Assembly (NCBI GenBank): GCA_003385605.1
Contig: QQUU01000034.1
Span: 1-64,000 of the forward strand
Origin: Bacteroidota bacterium
GTDB lineage: Bacteria; Bacteroidota; Bacteroidia; Flavobacteriales; Schleiferiaceae
DNA: 64,000 bases
Direction: 5' to 3'
Below the pieces are notes generated by a model. That model saw only the letters and a list, made by a program, of their open reading frames with translations. It made no database searches and was not told where the DNA came from. Position numbers and translations under genes: made by a program. Positions 18,189-27,194 of this stretch are shown piece after piece (position 1 is the stretch's first letter; every line of letters starts with the position of its first letter).

Positions 18189-18803
18189 ATGAAGTCTGTT
18201 GAAATTCAAGGAAATGTTAGAACCGAGGTTGGTTCTAAATACGCAAAAGCAGAGCGTAAAGCAGGTAATGTACCGTGTGTAATATACGGTGGTGAAGCTC
18301 CTATTCATTTTTCTGCACCGACTCTAGCATTTAGAGGACTTGTATACACTGCGGAAGCAAAGACTGCAAAAATCACAGTGGGAGATACCACTGTAGAGGC
18401 AGTTATTCAAGACATCCAATTCCACCCTGTTACTGATCAGTTGATGCACATCGACTTCATTCAGTTGGTAGATGGTAAGGCAGTGACTATGAACATCCCA
18501 GTAGTTCTTCACGGTCAAGCACGTGGTGTATTGAATGGTGGTAAGCTTAAGACGATCTTGCGTCAGCTTTCTGTTCGTGCAACCCCAGGTCAGTTCCCAG
18601 AGAGCATCGATCTAGACATTACTAACCTAAGAATTGGTAAGTCAATCCGTGTTAGTGATGTAACTCCTGAAGGTTTCGAAATCCTCAATGCAGATACTGC
18701 AGTTATTGTTACCGTTAAGAAAGCACGTGGTGCCGTTGACGATGACGATGATGAAGAAGAGGAAGGTGCTGAAGCTCCAGCTGAAGCAGCTGCTGCTGAA
18801 TAA
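18189..18803 (+). CDS. rplY: 50S ribosomal protein L25, Ctc (TL5) type
   Basis: Binds 5S rRNA. 204 residues: the L25 domain (about 1-92; [26 protein letters not shown]-like [18 protein letters not shown]) and the TL5 C-terminal beta domain ([22 protein letters not shown]). The tail is very acidic ([10 protein letters not shown]) and Ala-rich, a common feature of Bacteroidota L25. Neighbours prs and pth are a widespread arrangement. Confidence 0.97.
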   Translation: MKSVEIQGNVRTEVGSKYAKAERKAGNVPCVIYGGEAPIHFSAPTLAFRGLVYTAEAKTAKITVGDTTVEAVIQDIQFHPVTDQLMHIDFIQLVDGKAVTMNIPVVLHGQARGVLNGGKLKTILRQLSVRATPGQFPESIDLDITNLRIGKSIRVSDVTPEGFEILNADTAVIVTVKKARGAVDDDDDEEEEGAEAPAEAAAAE

Positions 18804-18820
18804 ATTGTACCTTAACGGGT

Positions 18821-19387
18821 ATGAAGAAGTTCCTCATTGTCGGTTTGGGCAATCCCGGAGCCGAGTATGAAAATACCCGTCACAATATTGGTTTTTTGAC
18901 ATTGGACGCCTTCGCGAAGGCGTCCAATGTTGTTTTTGAACCTGGGCGTTATGCAATGACCGCAGAGGCCAGAATCAAAGGCAGAATCTTTAGGCTTATC
19001 AAGCCCACTACCTTCATGAACCTTAGCGGCAATGCAGTTCGCTATTGGATGCAGGAGGAAAAAATCCCTTTAGAAAATGTACTGGTCGTCGTTGACGATC
19101 TAGCCATTCCGTTCGGTTCACTTCGCATGAAAGGCAAAGGCTCAGATGCGGGACACAACGGTCTAAAAGACATTCAAGCTAAACTTGGTCGCAGCGATTA
19201 CCCTAGACTTAAATTCGGTATTGGCGACGACTTTCCGAAAGGGCGTCAGGTAGACTACGTACTCGGAGAATGGAATAAGGACGAAGCACTTGATCTTCCG
19301 GCGCTTATTGAACACGCCGTTAAGATGTGCCAGAGCTTCGGATTGGCAGGGATAAACACCACCATGAATCAGCTCAACAAGAAATGA
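18821..19387 (+). CDS. pth: Peptidyl-tRNA hydrolase
   Basis: Releases peptides from stalled peptidyl-tRNA. 188 residues: [21 protein letters not shown] with the catalytic His, [40 protein letters not shown] and [17 protein letters not shown]. The usual length. The gene contains a perfect 28-base palindrome at 18901-18928 (codons about 28-36). Overlaps the next gene by four bases (ATGA). Confidence 0.97.
   Translation: MKKFLIVGLGNPGAEYENTRHNIGFLTLDAFAKASNVVFEPGRYAMTAEARIKGRIFRLIKPTTFMNLSGNAVRYWMQEEKIPLENVLVVVDDLAIPFGSLRMKGKGSDAGHNGLKDIQAKLGRSDYPRLKFGIGDDFPKGRQVDYVLGEWNKDEALDLPALIEHAVKMCQSFGLAGINTTMNQLNKK
18901..18928 (+). repeat. Perfect 28-base palindrome inside pth
   Basis: ATTGGACGCCTTCG followed at once by its reverse complement CGAAGGCGTCCAAT. 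As RNA it folds into a 12-bp stem with a four-base loop; GTTGTTTTTG follows. It encodes LDAFAKASN within the conserved N-terminal half. Confidence 0.9.
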
Positions 19388-20070
19388 CCAAGGCCGAACA
19401 GATATTGGCCTTTTACAGTGCGCTCGATTTCGACCGTAAATACCTTGATGCAGACCTAGAAGTACTCAATCCCTTCGAAGGGGCCAGCGCTGAGCAAGAG
19501 CGGGCGCTAAGCGGGTTTTACCACAAATTTTACAGCGACGACACTCCTCGTAACCTCATCCTTGGCATCAATCCAGGTCGCCTCGGTGCCGGCGCCACAG
19601 GCATACCTTTTACCGACACGAAACGGTTGATTGAATGCGGCATTCCCTTTGAAAGCTTTTCAACCCACGAGCCTAGTTCGGTCTTCGTATATGAAGCAAT
19701 TAATGCTTTCGGTGGTCCTGAGAAATTCTACCGTGAATTTTTCATCGGATCTGTTTGCCCATTGGGGTTTGTAGTCAATAAAAACGGCAATTGGGTCAAT
19801 TTTAATTACTACGATCGCGCCAGCTTTTCCAATGCATTAGCGCCGTATTTATTGGAGCAGATTAAAAAGCAAATTGAATTGGCCGGGAAAAATGAACGCA
19901 TCATTGTCTTTGGTACTGGAAAGAATCTAAAGTTCCTACAGAAGCTCAATAAAGAATATAATTTCACTCCGGAGCTTGTACCCCTGGAGCATCCACGATA
20001 CGTGATGCAATACAAATACAAGCACCGCGAACAGTACATCGCGAAGTATTTGGAAGCCTTTACCAAATAA
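19384..20070 (+). CDS. SMUG2-like uracil-DNA glycosylase family protein (DUF4918)
   Basis: 228 residues from the ATG overlapping the pth stop. It has the uracil-DNA glycosylase superfamily motif 1 in [19 protein letters not shown] and the motif-2-like [14 protein letters not shown] near the C terminus. This pattern fits DUF4918, which includes the SMUG2 glycosylase described from Pedobacter. It should remove uracil or related bases from DNA, but the substrate is inferred. An in-frame extension upstream lies inside pth and is not favoured. Closed by a terminator shared with groEL. Confidence 0.82.
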   Translation: MTKAEQILAFYSALDFDRKYLDADLEVLNPFEGASAEQERALSGFYHKFYSDDTPRNLILGINPGRLGAGATGIPFTDTKRLIECGIPFESFSTHEPSSVFVYEAINAFGGPEKFYREFFIGSVCPLGFVVNKNGNWVNFNYYDRASFSNALAPYLLEQIKKQIELAGKNERIIVFGTGKNLKFLQKLNKEYNFTPELVPLEHPRYVMQYKYKHREQYIAKYLEAFTK

Positions 20071-20100
20071 AAAAAGCCATCCCGTGAAGGATGGCTTTCT
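20071..20100. terminator. Bidirectional terminator between the glycosylase gene and groEL
   Basis: Stem AGCCATCC / GGATGGCT (20075-20082, 20089-20096) with A run left and T run right. Confidence 0.88.
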
Positions 20101-20122
20101 AGTTCTAGCTAAATGCTGAGAA

Positions 20123-21766
<1,644 letters not shown>

Positions 21767-21779
21767 TTATCAGTTAGGA

Positions 21780-22058
21780 TTAAACAATTGCCATGATGTC
21801 CGCTTCACGCATGATGAGGTAATCACCGCCTTCGTACTTGAATTCAGTGCCGCTGTACTTGCCGTACAGCACTACATCACCAACGCTCACCGTCATAGGC
21901 TCGTCTTTTTTACCTGGGCCTACAGCCACAACAGTACCTCTCTGAGGTTTTTCTTGTGCAGTATCAGGAATAATAATTCCCGAAGCTGTCTTTGTTTCAG
22001 CAGCTGCCGGTTCAATAATTACTCGGTCAGCTAACGGACGAATGTTTAAATCTGCCAT
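21780..22058 (-). CDS. groES: 10 kDa co-chaperonin GroES
   Basis: Lid of the GroEL chamber. 92 residues: [38 protein letters not shown] in two parts, with the mobile loop (about 17-33) and [22 protein letters not shown]. First gene of groES-groEL. No CIRCE repeat (GAGTGCTAA type) was found upstream; a TTGGCAC element is present instead. Confidence 0.98.
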   Translation of the reverse strand: MADLNIRPLADRVIIEPAAAETKTASGIIIPDTAQEKPQRGTVVAVGPGKKDEPMTVSVGDVVLYGKYSGTEFKYEGGDYLIMREADIMAIV

Positions 22059-22092
22059 GATTTGAGTTTTTAATGTTTGTCGTTCTTCCTAC

Positions 22093-22109
22093 TCGAAATT
22101 TTGTGCCAA
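22093..22109 (-). promoter_or_regulatory. Possible sigma-54-type promoter of groES-groEL
   Basis: Minus strand TTGGCAC (22109-22103), five bases, then TTCG. The -24 half is perfect; the -12 half differs from TTGC at two positions. A second TGGCAC lies 18 bases upstream. No TAnnTTTG box was found in this leader. Confidence 0.3.
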
Positions 22110-22178
22110 TTCAGTTTTAGTGCCACTCTGACACCAAACCCGACCTTACAAAACGAAGAACTGTCAGTTTTGGAAGAT

Positions 22179-22211
22179 AAAAAAAGCCCGAACGGCAGGA
22201 CCATTCGGGCT
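22179..22211 (-). terminator. secG operon terminator
   Basis: AGCCCGAATGG / CCGTTCGGGCT stem with a minus-strand T run, about 20 bases after the secG stop. Confidence 0.88.
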
Positions 22212-22231
22212 CAACTATTTCTTAGAACTTC

Positions 22232-22600
22232 TTATTCTTCAACACTCTCAGGCATACCTTCTACCGGCATGTCCTCTACTGGTGCATCTGCAGCTGGTGC
22301 AGGAACAGCAGGCTGGAAAGGAACAGCACCCTCTACTTGCTCACGCAATAAAGTATCCTCTTCTTCTACCGTTTCGCCACCGCTCATGTTCATAGCGATC
22401 ACCAACACAAAAAGACCAATAACCAAACCCCAAGTCGCTTTGTCTAGGAAGTCCGTTGTCTTTTTGACACCACCCAACATCTGAGGGCTGTCGCCACCAA
22501 AAGCTGAGCTCAAACCACCGCCTTTAGGATTCTGTACGAGAATCACCAAAACAAGTAGTACTGAGATAACTACGATAAGGATAGAGAATAGTGCTGTCAT
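22232..22600 (-). CDS. secG: Preprotein translocase subunit SecG
   Basis: Auxiliary subunit of the SecYEG channel. 122 residues: a first membrane helix (LFSILIVVISVLLVLVILVQ), the signature NPKGGGLSSAFGG, a second helix (WGLVIGLFVLVIAMNM) and a long Pro/Glu-rich C-terminal tail not needed for the fold. Last gene of miaB-activator-lptE-TPR-secG; overlaps the TPR gene by four bases. Confidence 0.93.
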   Translation of the reverse strand: MTALFSILIVVISVLLVLVILVQNPKGGGLSSAFGGDSPQMLGGVKKTTDFLDKATWGLVIGLFVLVIAMNMSGGETVEEEDTLLREQVEGAVPFQPAVPAPAADAPVEDMPVEGMPESVEE

Positions 22601-23787
22601 GAGTTCTTTTCTTTCTTAATTGCTCTTATTCGGTCGGCAAAGAAACTACTTTTTTCCGGGTATTTCAAACTTAAAATCTCGTAGGCTTTGATCGCCTTGT
22701 CAAATAATCGCTGTCCGAAGTAAATCTCTGCTAATGTTTCCGTTACAAACTTTCCTTCGGCATCTGCTTCAAGCGTAAATACATTGATTCTACCGTTGGA
22801 AGGCTCCACTTCAAATTTCGGGAGCTCCTGTATGATTTTGCGTATTTCGTTGCCCTGATCTTGTGAACCACCTTGGTCAGGAACAACCTCAACACTGGCA
22901 AACCCTTGCTTGTTGTCGATGGTGGTTACTGGAACACTATGATCGGCATTCAGCCATTCCAAGAACGAAGCTTTTTCGCTAAACGGCATTACGCGAATGT
23001 CCTCATCTGCTTTCACAGCTTCCTCTTTTACAGCAGGCGGACTTACTTTTTCTGGTGCAGGCTCTTTTGCCGCCGGCTTCTCCACCTTTGGTGCTGCTTT
23101 CTTTGCAGGCTTCTCCACTTTACTTGCAGGCGCCTTCGCTTCCTTTTTCGGTTGCGCTTTCGCTGTAGTCTCTACAACAGGGGACGTCTGAGATTCAATT
23201 TTCTGTTCTGACTTCGCAGGTGTCGCCTTGGGAGTTTCTTTCTTCTGCGGGACCGATTCACCTTTCGTCAGTGCCCGAGACCTCAAAATGGCATTGCGCA
23301 CACTTTCAGGCAAATGATCTAAGCTATCTGGATCTCTTTTGGGAACTACAGGTTTCGGAGCAGGCTTAGGTGTTTCCTTTGGGGCTTGCTTTGGAGCGGA
23401 TTTAGTCTCAACCTTCACCGCAGTCTTCGCTGCAGGAGGCGTCTTTTCTTTCTCTGCTTTAGCTTGTGCCTTAGCCGTTGGTTTTTTCTCCGTTTTCTTC
23501 TGTGCTTTAAACGCATCAAGGTCAAAGTCAATGATTGCCGTTTTCATTGGCGCACCTGAGGTTTCATAAAACCCCTGAAGTAGTGCGCGGTCTGGAACTG
23601 CAATCGCAGAGCGCTTAACCTGTGCCGGTAATTGATAGTTGTCACTGTTCTGTAACGCCTTCATGTACAACACCTGTAAGGGCGCAGCATAAGGAAAATC
23701 CTGCACAGCCTGTTTCAACGCCGCTAAAGCAGCATCGTCCATCTTTTCAGGGCGCTCAAAAAATTCCTTGAGTTGTTTTGCGTTCAT
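22597..23787 (-). CDS. TPR-containing protein with a Lys/Ala/Pro-rich linker
   Basis: 396 residues. An N-terminal helical region (about 1-90, QAVQDFPYAAPLQVLYMKAL) resembles a degenerate TPR unit. The middle (about 95-245) is a charged Lys/Ala/Pro/Glu linker without fold. The C terminus (about 345-396) is a clearer TPR helix pair (ETLAEIYFGQRLFDKAIKAYE). No signal peptide, so probably cytoplasmic. The function is unknown; position between lptE and secG in an overlapping operon suggests a link to the envelope or secretion but does not prove one. Confidence 0.75.
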   Translation of the reverse strand: MNAKQLKEFFERPEKMDDAALAALKQAVQDFPYAAPLQVLYMKALQNSDNYQLPAQVKRSAIAVPDRALLQGFYETSGAPMKTAIIDFDLDAFKAQKKTEKKPTAKAQAKAEKEKTPPAAKTAVKVETKSAPKQAPKETPKPAPKPVVPKRDPDSLDHLPESVRNAILRSRALTKGESVPQKKETPKATPAKSEQKIESQTSPVVETTAKAQPKKEAKAPASKVEKPAKKAAPKVEKPAAKEPAPEKVSPPAVKEEAVKADEDIRVMPFSEKASFLEWLNADHSVPVTTIDNKQGFASVEVVPDQGGSQDQGNEIRKIIQELPKFEVEPSNGRINVFTLEADAEGKFVTETLAEIYFGQRLFDKAIKAYEILSLKYPEKSSFFADRIRAIKKEKNS

Positions 23788-23788
23788 T

Positions 23789-24286
23789 CTACCAGTTGGC
23801 TATAGCTCTGTTGAGAATATCCTCGGTCAATTCCTTGATAATCTCCTCTGACAATTCTGTTTCAATATCCGAAAAATTCAAATCGGCATCATAATCCCGG
23901 TAGCGAGAAAATCGCTGGGAAAAATCATTTTTTGGTTCTAGTCGATTCGTGAATTCAACATTTACCGCAATGGAAAATCGCATCTGAGCCACTTCCGAAG
24001 GACCACGCGCAGCCTGTGGACGAAGACTGTATTCTGTTATCGCGCCACTAACTTCCATATCCGACGGCCCGTCGTTGAGCTCCAGGGAAGTCTGTTGCAC
24101 AAAAATATCTTTGATCGACTCTGTCACGATCTGCGACATCTCTGGATTGACTATCTGTGCATTGTTGTCAAAGAAACCCACATAGATAGATTTCGCATCA
24201 CCAACATTCCCCCCGGTAAAGCTGTATCCGCCTTTACAAGAAGCAAACGCTAAAGCCGCAAGTGCGATGAATAGTCTTACTCTCAT
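23789..24286 (-). CDS. lptE: LptE-family LPS-assembly lipoprotein
   Basis: Outer-membrane lipoprotein that plugs and helps assemble LptD, which inserts lipopolysaccharide. 165 residues with lipobox LAFASC (Cys17), then YSFTGG and a beta-alpha fold typical of the Bacteroidota LptE family (SIYVGFFDN, SQIVTESIKDIFVQQTSLEL, EVSGAITEYSL). Overlaps the activator gene by four bases and lies one base from the TPR gene: one operon. Symbol by family resemblance. Confidence 0.8.
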   Translation of the reverse strand: MRVRLFIALAALAFASCKGGYSFTGGNVGDAKSIYVGFFDNNAQIVNPEMSQIVTESIKDIFVQQTSLELNDGPSDMEVSGAITEYSLRPQAARGPSEVAQMRFSIAVNVEFTNRLEPKNDFSQRFSRYRDYDADLNFSDIETELSEEIIKELTEDILNRAIANW

Positions 24287-25500
24287 TCGAGGTTATACTG
24301 CTTAATCTTTCGGTACAAGGTACGCTCAGAAATCCCCAATTCCTTGGCTGCATTCTTTCTTTTACCCCCGGACTTTTCCAGTGCCTTTTTGATCAATTCA
24401 ATTTCTTTATCGACCAAGCTCAGGTTTTCAATCTCTATGGTGTGGTCGTCAAATTGCTCACGCTCGTCTTTGCCGATGATGGTCACCTCATGGCTCGTTG
24501 AAGCACTCGGTCTGTTAAACTCTTGACCAATCTGTGGGTACTCGTCCTGAATCTTTTCATAGAGTCCCTTTCCACTACCCACGGCTTCCTTCAAGGCGTT
24601 AATCTCGGCCTTCATCTCAAACAACAGCTTGTACAACGCCTCGCGCTCTTGGGCAAAACTGTCTCCACTGCTGTCCGACACTCGAGTATTGCTCAATGCC
24701 GGAAGATTGGAAGCATCCACCTGCGGCAAATAGGTCTTCAACAAATCCTTGCCTACCAATCGGGTAGTTTCAATAACGCTCATCTGCTCCGCCAAATTGC
24801 GCAACTGACGTATGTTTCCTGGCCAGCGGTACTGCTCCAGCAATCGAACAGCTTCCTCGTCCAATCTCAAAGGCGGCAAATGATATTTGTTTGCAAAATC
24901 GGCCGCGAACTTTCTAAACAATAAATGGATGTCTGAAGGACGCTCTCTGAGCGGAGGCAACTGAATTTCTACCGTGTTCAGTCTGTAGTAGAGGTCCTCA
25001 CGAAACTTGCCCTTCTTAATCGCTTCGAGCATGCCCACATTAGTAGCACCCACCACGCGCACATCAATCTTCTGGGCACGAGAGGCACCCACGCGAATAA
25101 ATTCACCCGTCTCGAGCACGCGAAGCAATCGAACCTGTGACGGCAGGGGCAATTCACCCACCTCGTCCAAAAAGATCGTGCCGCCGTCGGCCTCTTCAAA
25201 ATACCCCTTGCGCGCACCAGTGGCCCCAGTAAAGGCCCCTTTTTCGTGACCGAAAAGTTCGGAATCTATCGTTCCCTCCGGAATGGCGCCACAGTTCACT
25301 GCGATATATGGCTTGTGCTTACGGTGACTTAGGTTGTGGATGATCTTGGGGATGCTCTCCTTACCTACACCACTTTCACCGGTGACCAGAACACTAATAT
25401 CGGTAGGGGCTACCTGTACCGCCTTGCTCAAGGCGCGGTCCAATAGTGGACTGGTCCCAATAATTCCAAAACGTTGTTTAATGCTCTTAAGATCTGCCAT
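24283..25500 (-). CDS. Sigma-54-type AAA+ activator without a receiver domain
   Basis: 405 residues. It begins directly with the AAA+ domain: Walker A GESGVGKES, the sigma-54 contact loop ELFGHEKGAFTGA, Walker B GGTIFLDEVGELP, and the arginine-containing RWPGNIRQLRNL. The C terminus is a Fis-type helix-turn-helix (KNAAKELGISERTLYRKIKQ). There is no phosphoacceptor receiver or GAF domain ahead of the AAA+ core, so control must be by other means (expression level, a partner or the linker at about 265-345). Second gene of the miaB-secG operon. Confidence 0.9.
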   Translation of the reverse strand: MADLKSIKQRFGIIGTSPLLDRALSKAVQVAPTDISVLVTGESGVGKESIPKIIHNLSHRKHKPYIAVNCGAIPEGTIDSELFGHEKGAFTGATGARKGYFEEADGGTIFLDEVGELPLPSQVRLLRVLETGEFIRVGASRAQKIDVRVVGATNVGMLEAIKKGKFREDLYYRLNTVEIQLPPLRERPSDIHLLFRKFAADFANKYHLPPLRLDEEAVRLLEQYRWPGNIRQLRNLAEQMSVIETTRLVGKDLLKTYLPQVDASNLPALSNTRVSDSSGDSFAQEREALYKLLFEMKAEINALKEAVGSGKGLYEKIQDEYPQIGQEFNRPSASTSHEVTIIGKDEREQFDDHTIEIENLSLVDKEIELIKKALEKSGGKRKNAAKELGISERTLYRKIKQYNLE

Positions 25501-25517
25501 GGTTCTGCTGCTTTGGT

Positions 25518-26996
25518 TTACGCTTGCTCAACGACCGTACCAATCAAGGTAGCCGAGGTACAACTGTCAATTCGTACATGACAGAAGTCGCCCGGTTTAA
25601 AGTCGTGCTTGTCAAAAACAACCACACTGTTGGTATCTGTACGACCAAACAATTGCTGATCGCTCTTTTTGGAAGTTCCTTCCACCAACACCTCATAGGT
25701 CTTACCAATCATCGCCTGGTGACGCATCAAGCTGTGCGAGGTCTGTAGTTTGATAATTTCGTTCAATCTGCGCTTTTTCACATCCAATGGAATATCATCT
25801 TCCATCTTACGCGCCGCATAGGTATTTGGTCGCTCGCTGTAGAAGAACATGTACCCGAAGTCGTACTTCACATATTCCATCAAGCTCAAGGTCTCCTGGT
25901 GGTCTTCCTCAGTTTCCGTCGGGAAGCCCGAGATCATATCGTGTGAAATGGCACAACCAGGAATGATGCGGTTGATTCGATCGATTAACGCGATGTACTC
26001 CTCGCGGTTGTGACCACGATTCATCAGCTCCAAAATTCTTGACGAGCCACTCTGCACCGGCAGGTGAATGTAATTACAGATGTTCTTGTATTTGGCAATG
26101 GTCTCCAACACATCGTCTCTCATATCCTGAGGGTTCGATGTGGAGAATCTAATGCGCATATTTGGTACTGCTTCAGCCACCATAGCCATGAGGTCTGCAA
26201 AATGAACGGCACTGGCTTTGGCCAATTCAGAGGCCTTCTCAAAGTCTTTTTTCAAACCACCGCCGTACCACAGGTAGCTATCTACGTTTTGTCCTAAGAG
26301 AGTGATTTCTTTATAGCCTCTCTTCTGCAAATCCAATGCTTCATCGACAATGGTTTGCGGATTGCGTGAACGCTCTCTACCGCGGGTAAATGGAACGACA
26401 CAGAACGTACACATGTTATCACAACCACGAGTAATCGAAACAAAGGCGCTCACACCGTTGCCACCCAAGCGAACGGGCTCAATATCGTCGTAGGTTTCCT
26501 CCTTACTCAAGATTACATTGACCGCCTTACGACCGCCGTCAAGCTCTTGCAGTAGGTTCGGCAAATCGCGGTAGGCATCAGGACCTACAACCAAATCCAC
26601 AAGTTTCTCTTCATCAAGCAGCTTGCCCTTGACGCGCTCTGCCATACACCCCAAGACCCCAATTTTCATATCTGGATTCTTGCGCTTGTGGCCGTTGAAA
26701 TGGTTCAATCTATTACGCACCGTCTGCTCCGCCTTGTCTCGGATAGAACAAGTGTTGAGAAGCACTAGATCCGCTTCCTCCGGATTCTGTGTGGTGCTGT
26801 ACCCTTCCTTGCCCAATACAGAGGCAACGATCTCGCTGTCCGAGAAATTCATTTGGCAACCGTACGACTCGATGTAGAGCTTCTTGGTGCCTGTAGGGTT
26901 TTTCGTTTCTAGCACGGTTCCATCGTGCTCGTGTGGGTTCTTATCGCCCTCGGCGTAAAGACCTCTTCCGCTTGCGCGTTTTGTTTTTCCTTCCAT
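25518..26996 (-). CDS. miaB: tRNA-2-methylthio-N6-dimethylallyladenosine synthase
   Basis: Radical-SAM methylthiotransferase acting on A37 of tRNAs that read U-starting codons. 492 residues: the MTTase domain with cysteines in YIESYGCQMNFSDSE, LLNTCSIRDKAEQ and VLGCMAERVKG; the radical-SAM CxxxCxxC in RGCDNMCTFCVVPFTRG; and a C-terminal TRAM domain. An N-terminal extension of about 35 residues is charged. First gene of the miaB-activator-lptE-TPR-secG operon; promoter box at 27038-27045. Confidence 0.96.
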   Translation of the reverse strand: MEGKTKRASGRGLYAEGDKNPHEHDGTVLETKNPTGTKKLYIESYGCQMNFSDSEIVASVLGKEGYSTTQNPEEADLVLLNTCSIRDKAEQTVRNRLNHFNGHKRKNPDMKIGVLGCMAERVKGKLLDEEKLVDLVVGPDAYRDLPNLLQELDGGRKAVNVILSKEETYDDIEPVRLGGNGVSAFVSITRGCDNMCTFCVVPFTRGRERSRNPQTIVDEALDLQKRGYKEITLLGQNVDSYLWYGGGLKKDFEKASELAKASAVHFADLMAMVAEAVPNMRIRFSTSNPQDMRDDVLETIAKYKNICNYIHLPVQSGSSRILELMNRGHNREEYIALIDRINRIIPGCAISHDMISGFPTETEEDHQETLSLMEYVKYDFGYMFFYSERPNTYAARKMEDDIPLDVKKRRLNEIIKLQTSHSLMRHQAMIGKTYEVLVEGTSKKSDQQLFGRTDTNSVVVFDKHDFKPGDFCHVRIDSCTSATLIGTVVEQA

Positions 26997-27037
26997 ATTT
27001 CAATTCGCTCAAAACTTTACTTTCTCTTGCGACGGTA

Positions 27038-27067
27038 CAAAGATACATCCTTAACTGACAATTTGTC
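27038..27067 (-). promoter_or_regulatory. miaB operon -7 box with upstream palindrome
   Basis: Minus strand TATCTTTG (27045-27038) matches the consensus. Just upstream is the 11-base palindrome GACAATTTGTC (27057-27067), which contains the TTG closest to a -33 position, though at 13 nt it is closer than usual. Confidence 0.5.
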
Positions 27068-27134
27068 CGATTTTCAAAATCCTATTACGTAGTAATACAT
27101 ATATAAGAGAACATCCGAGGTAAAAAAGTTGTTG

Positions 27135-27163
27135 TTTGTGTAATCTTTTTCGCCTTTACTTTG
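27135..27163 (+). promoter_or_regulatory. topA promoter
   Basis: TTTG (27135-27138), 17 nt, then TTACTTTG (27156-27163), one base off TAnnTTTG. The transcript should begin about 25 nt before the topA ATG. Confidence 0.6.
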
Positions 27164-27194
27164 TGCCCTCATTCTTCTAACTGAATCGATTTTT

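Noticed and set aside
22059-22180. CIRCE heat-shock operator before groES
   Set aside because: No TTAGCACTC-N9-GAGTGCTAA-like repeat is present.
22077-22484. A 135-codon plus-strand frame over secG
   Set aside because: It is antisense to a well-supported gene and crosses the secG terminator.
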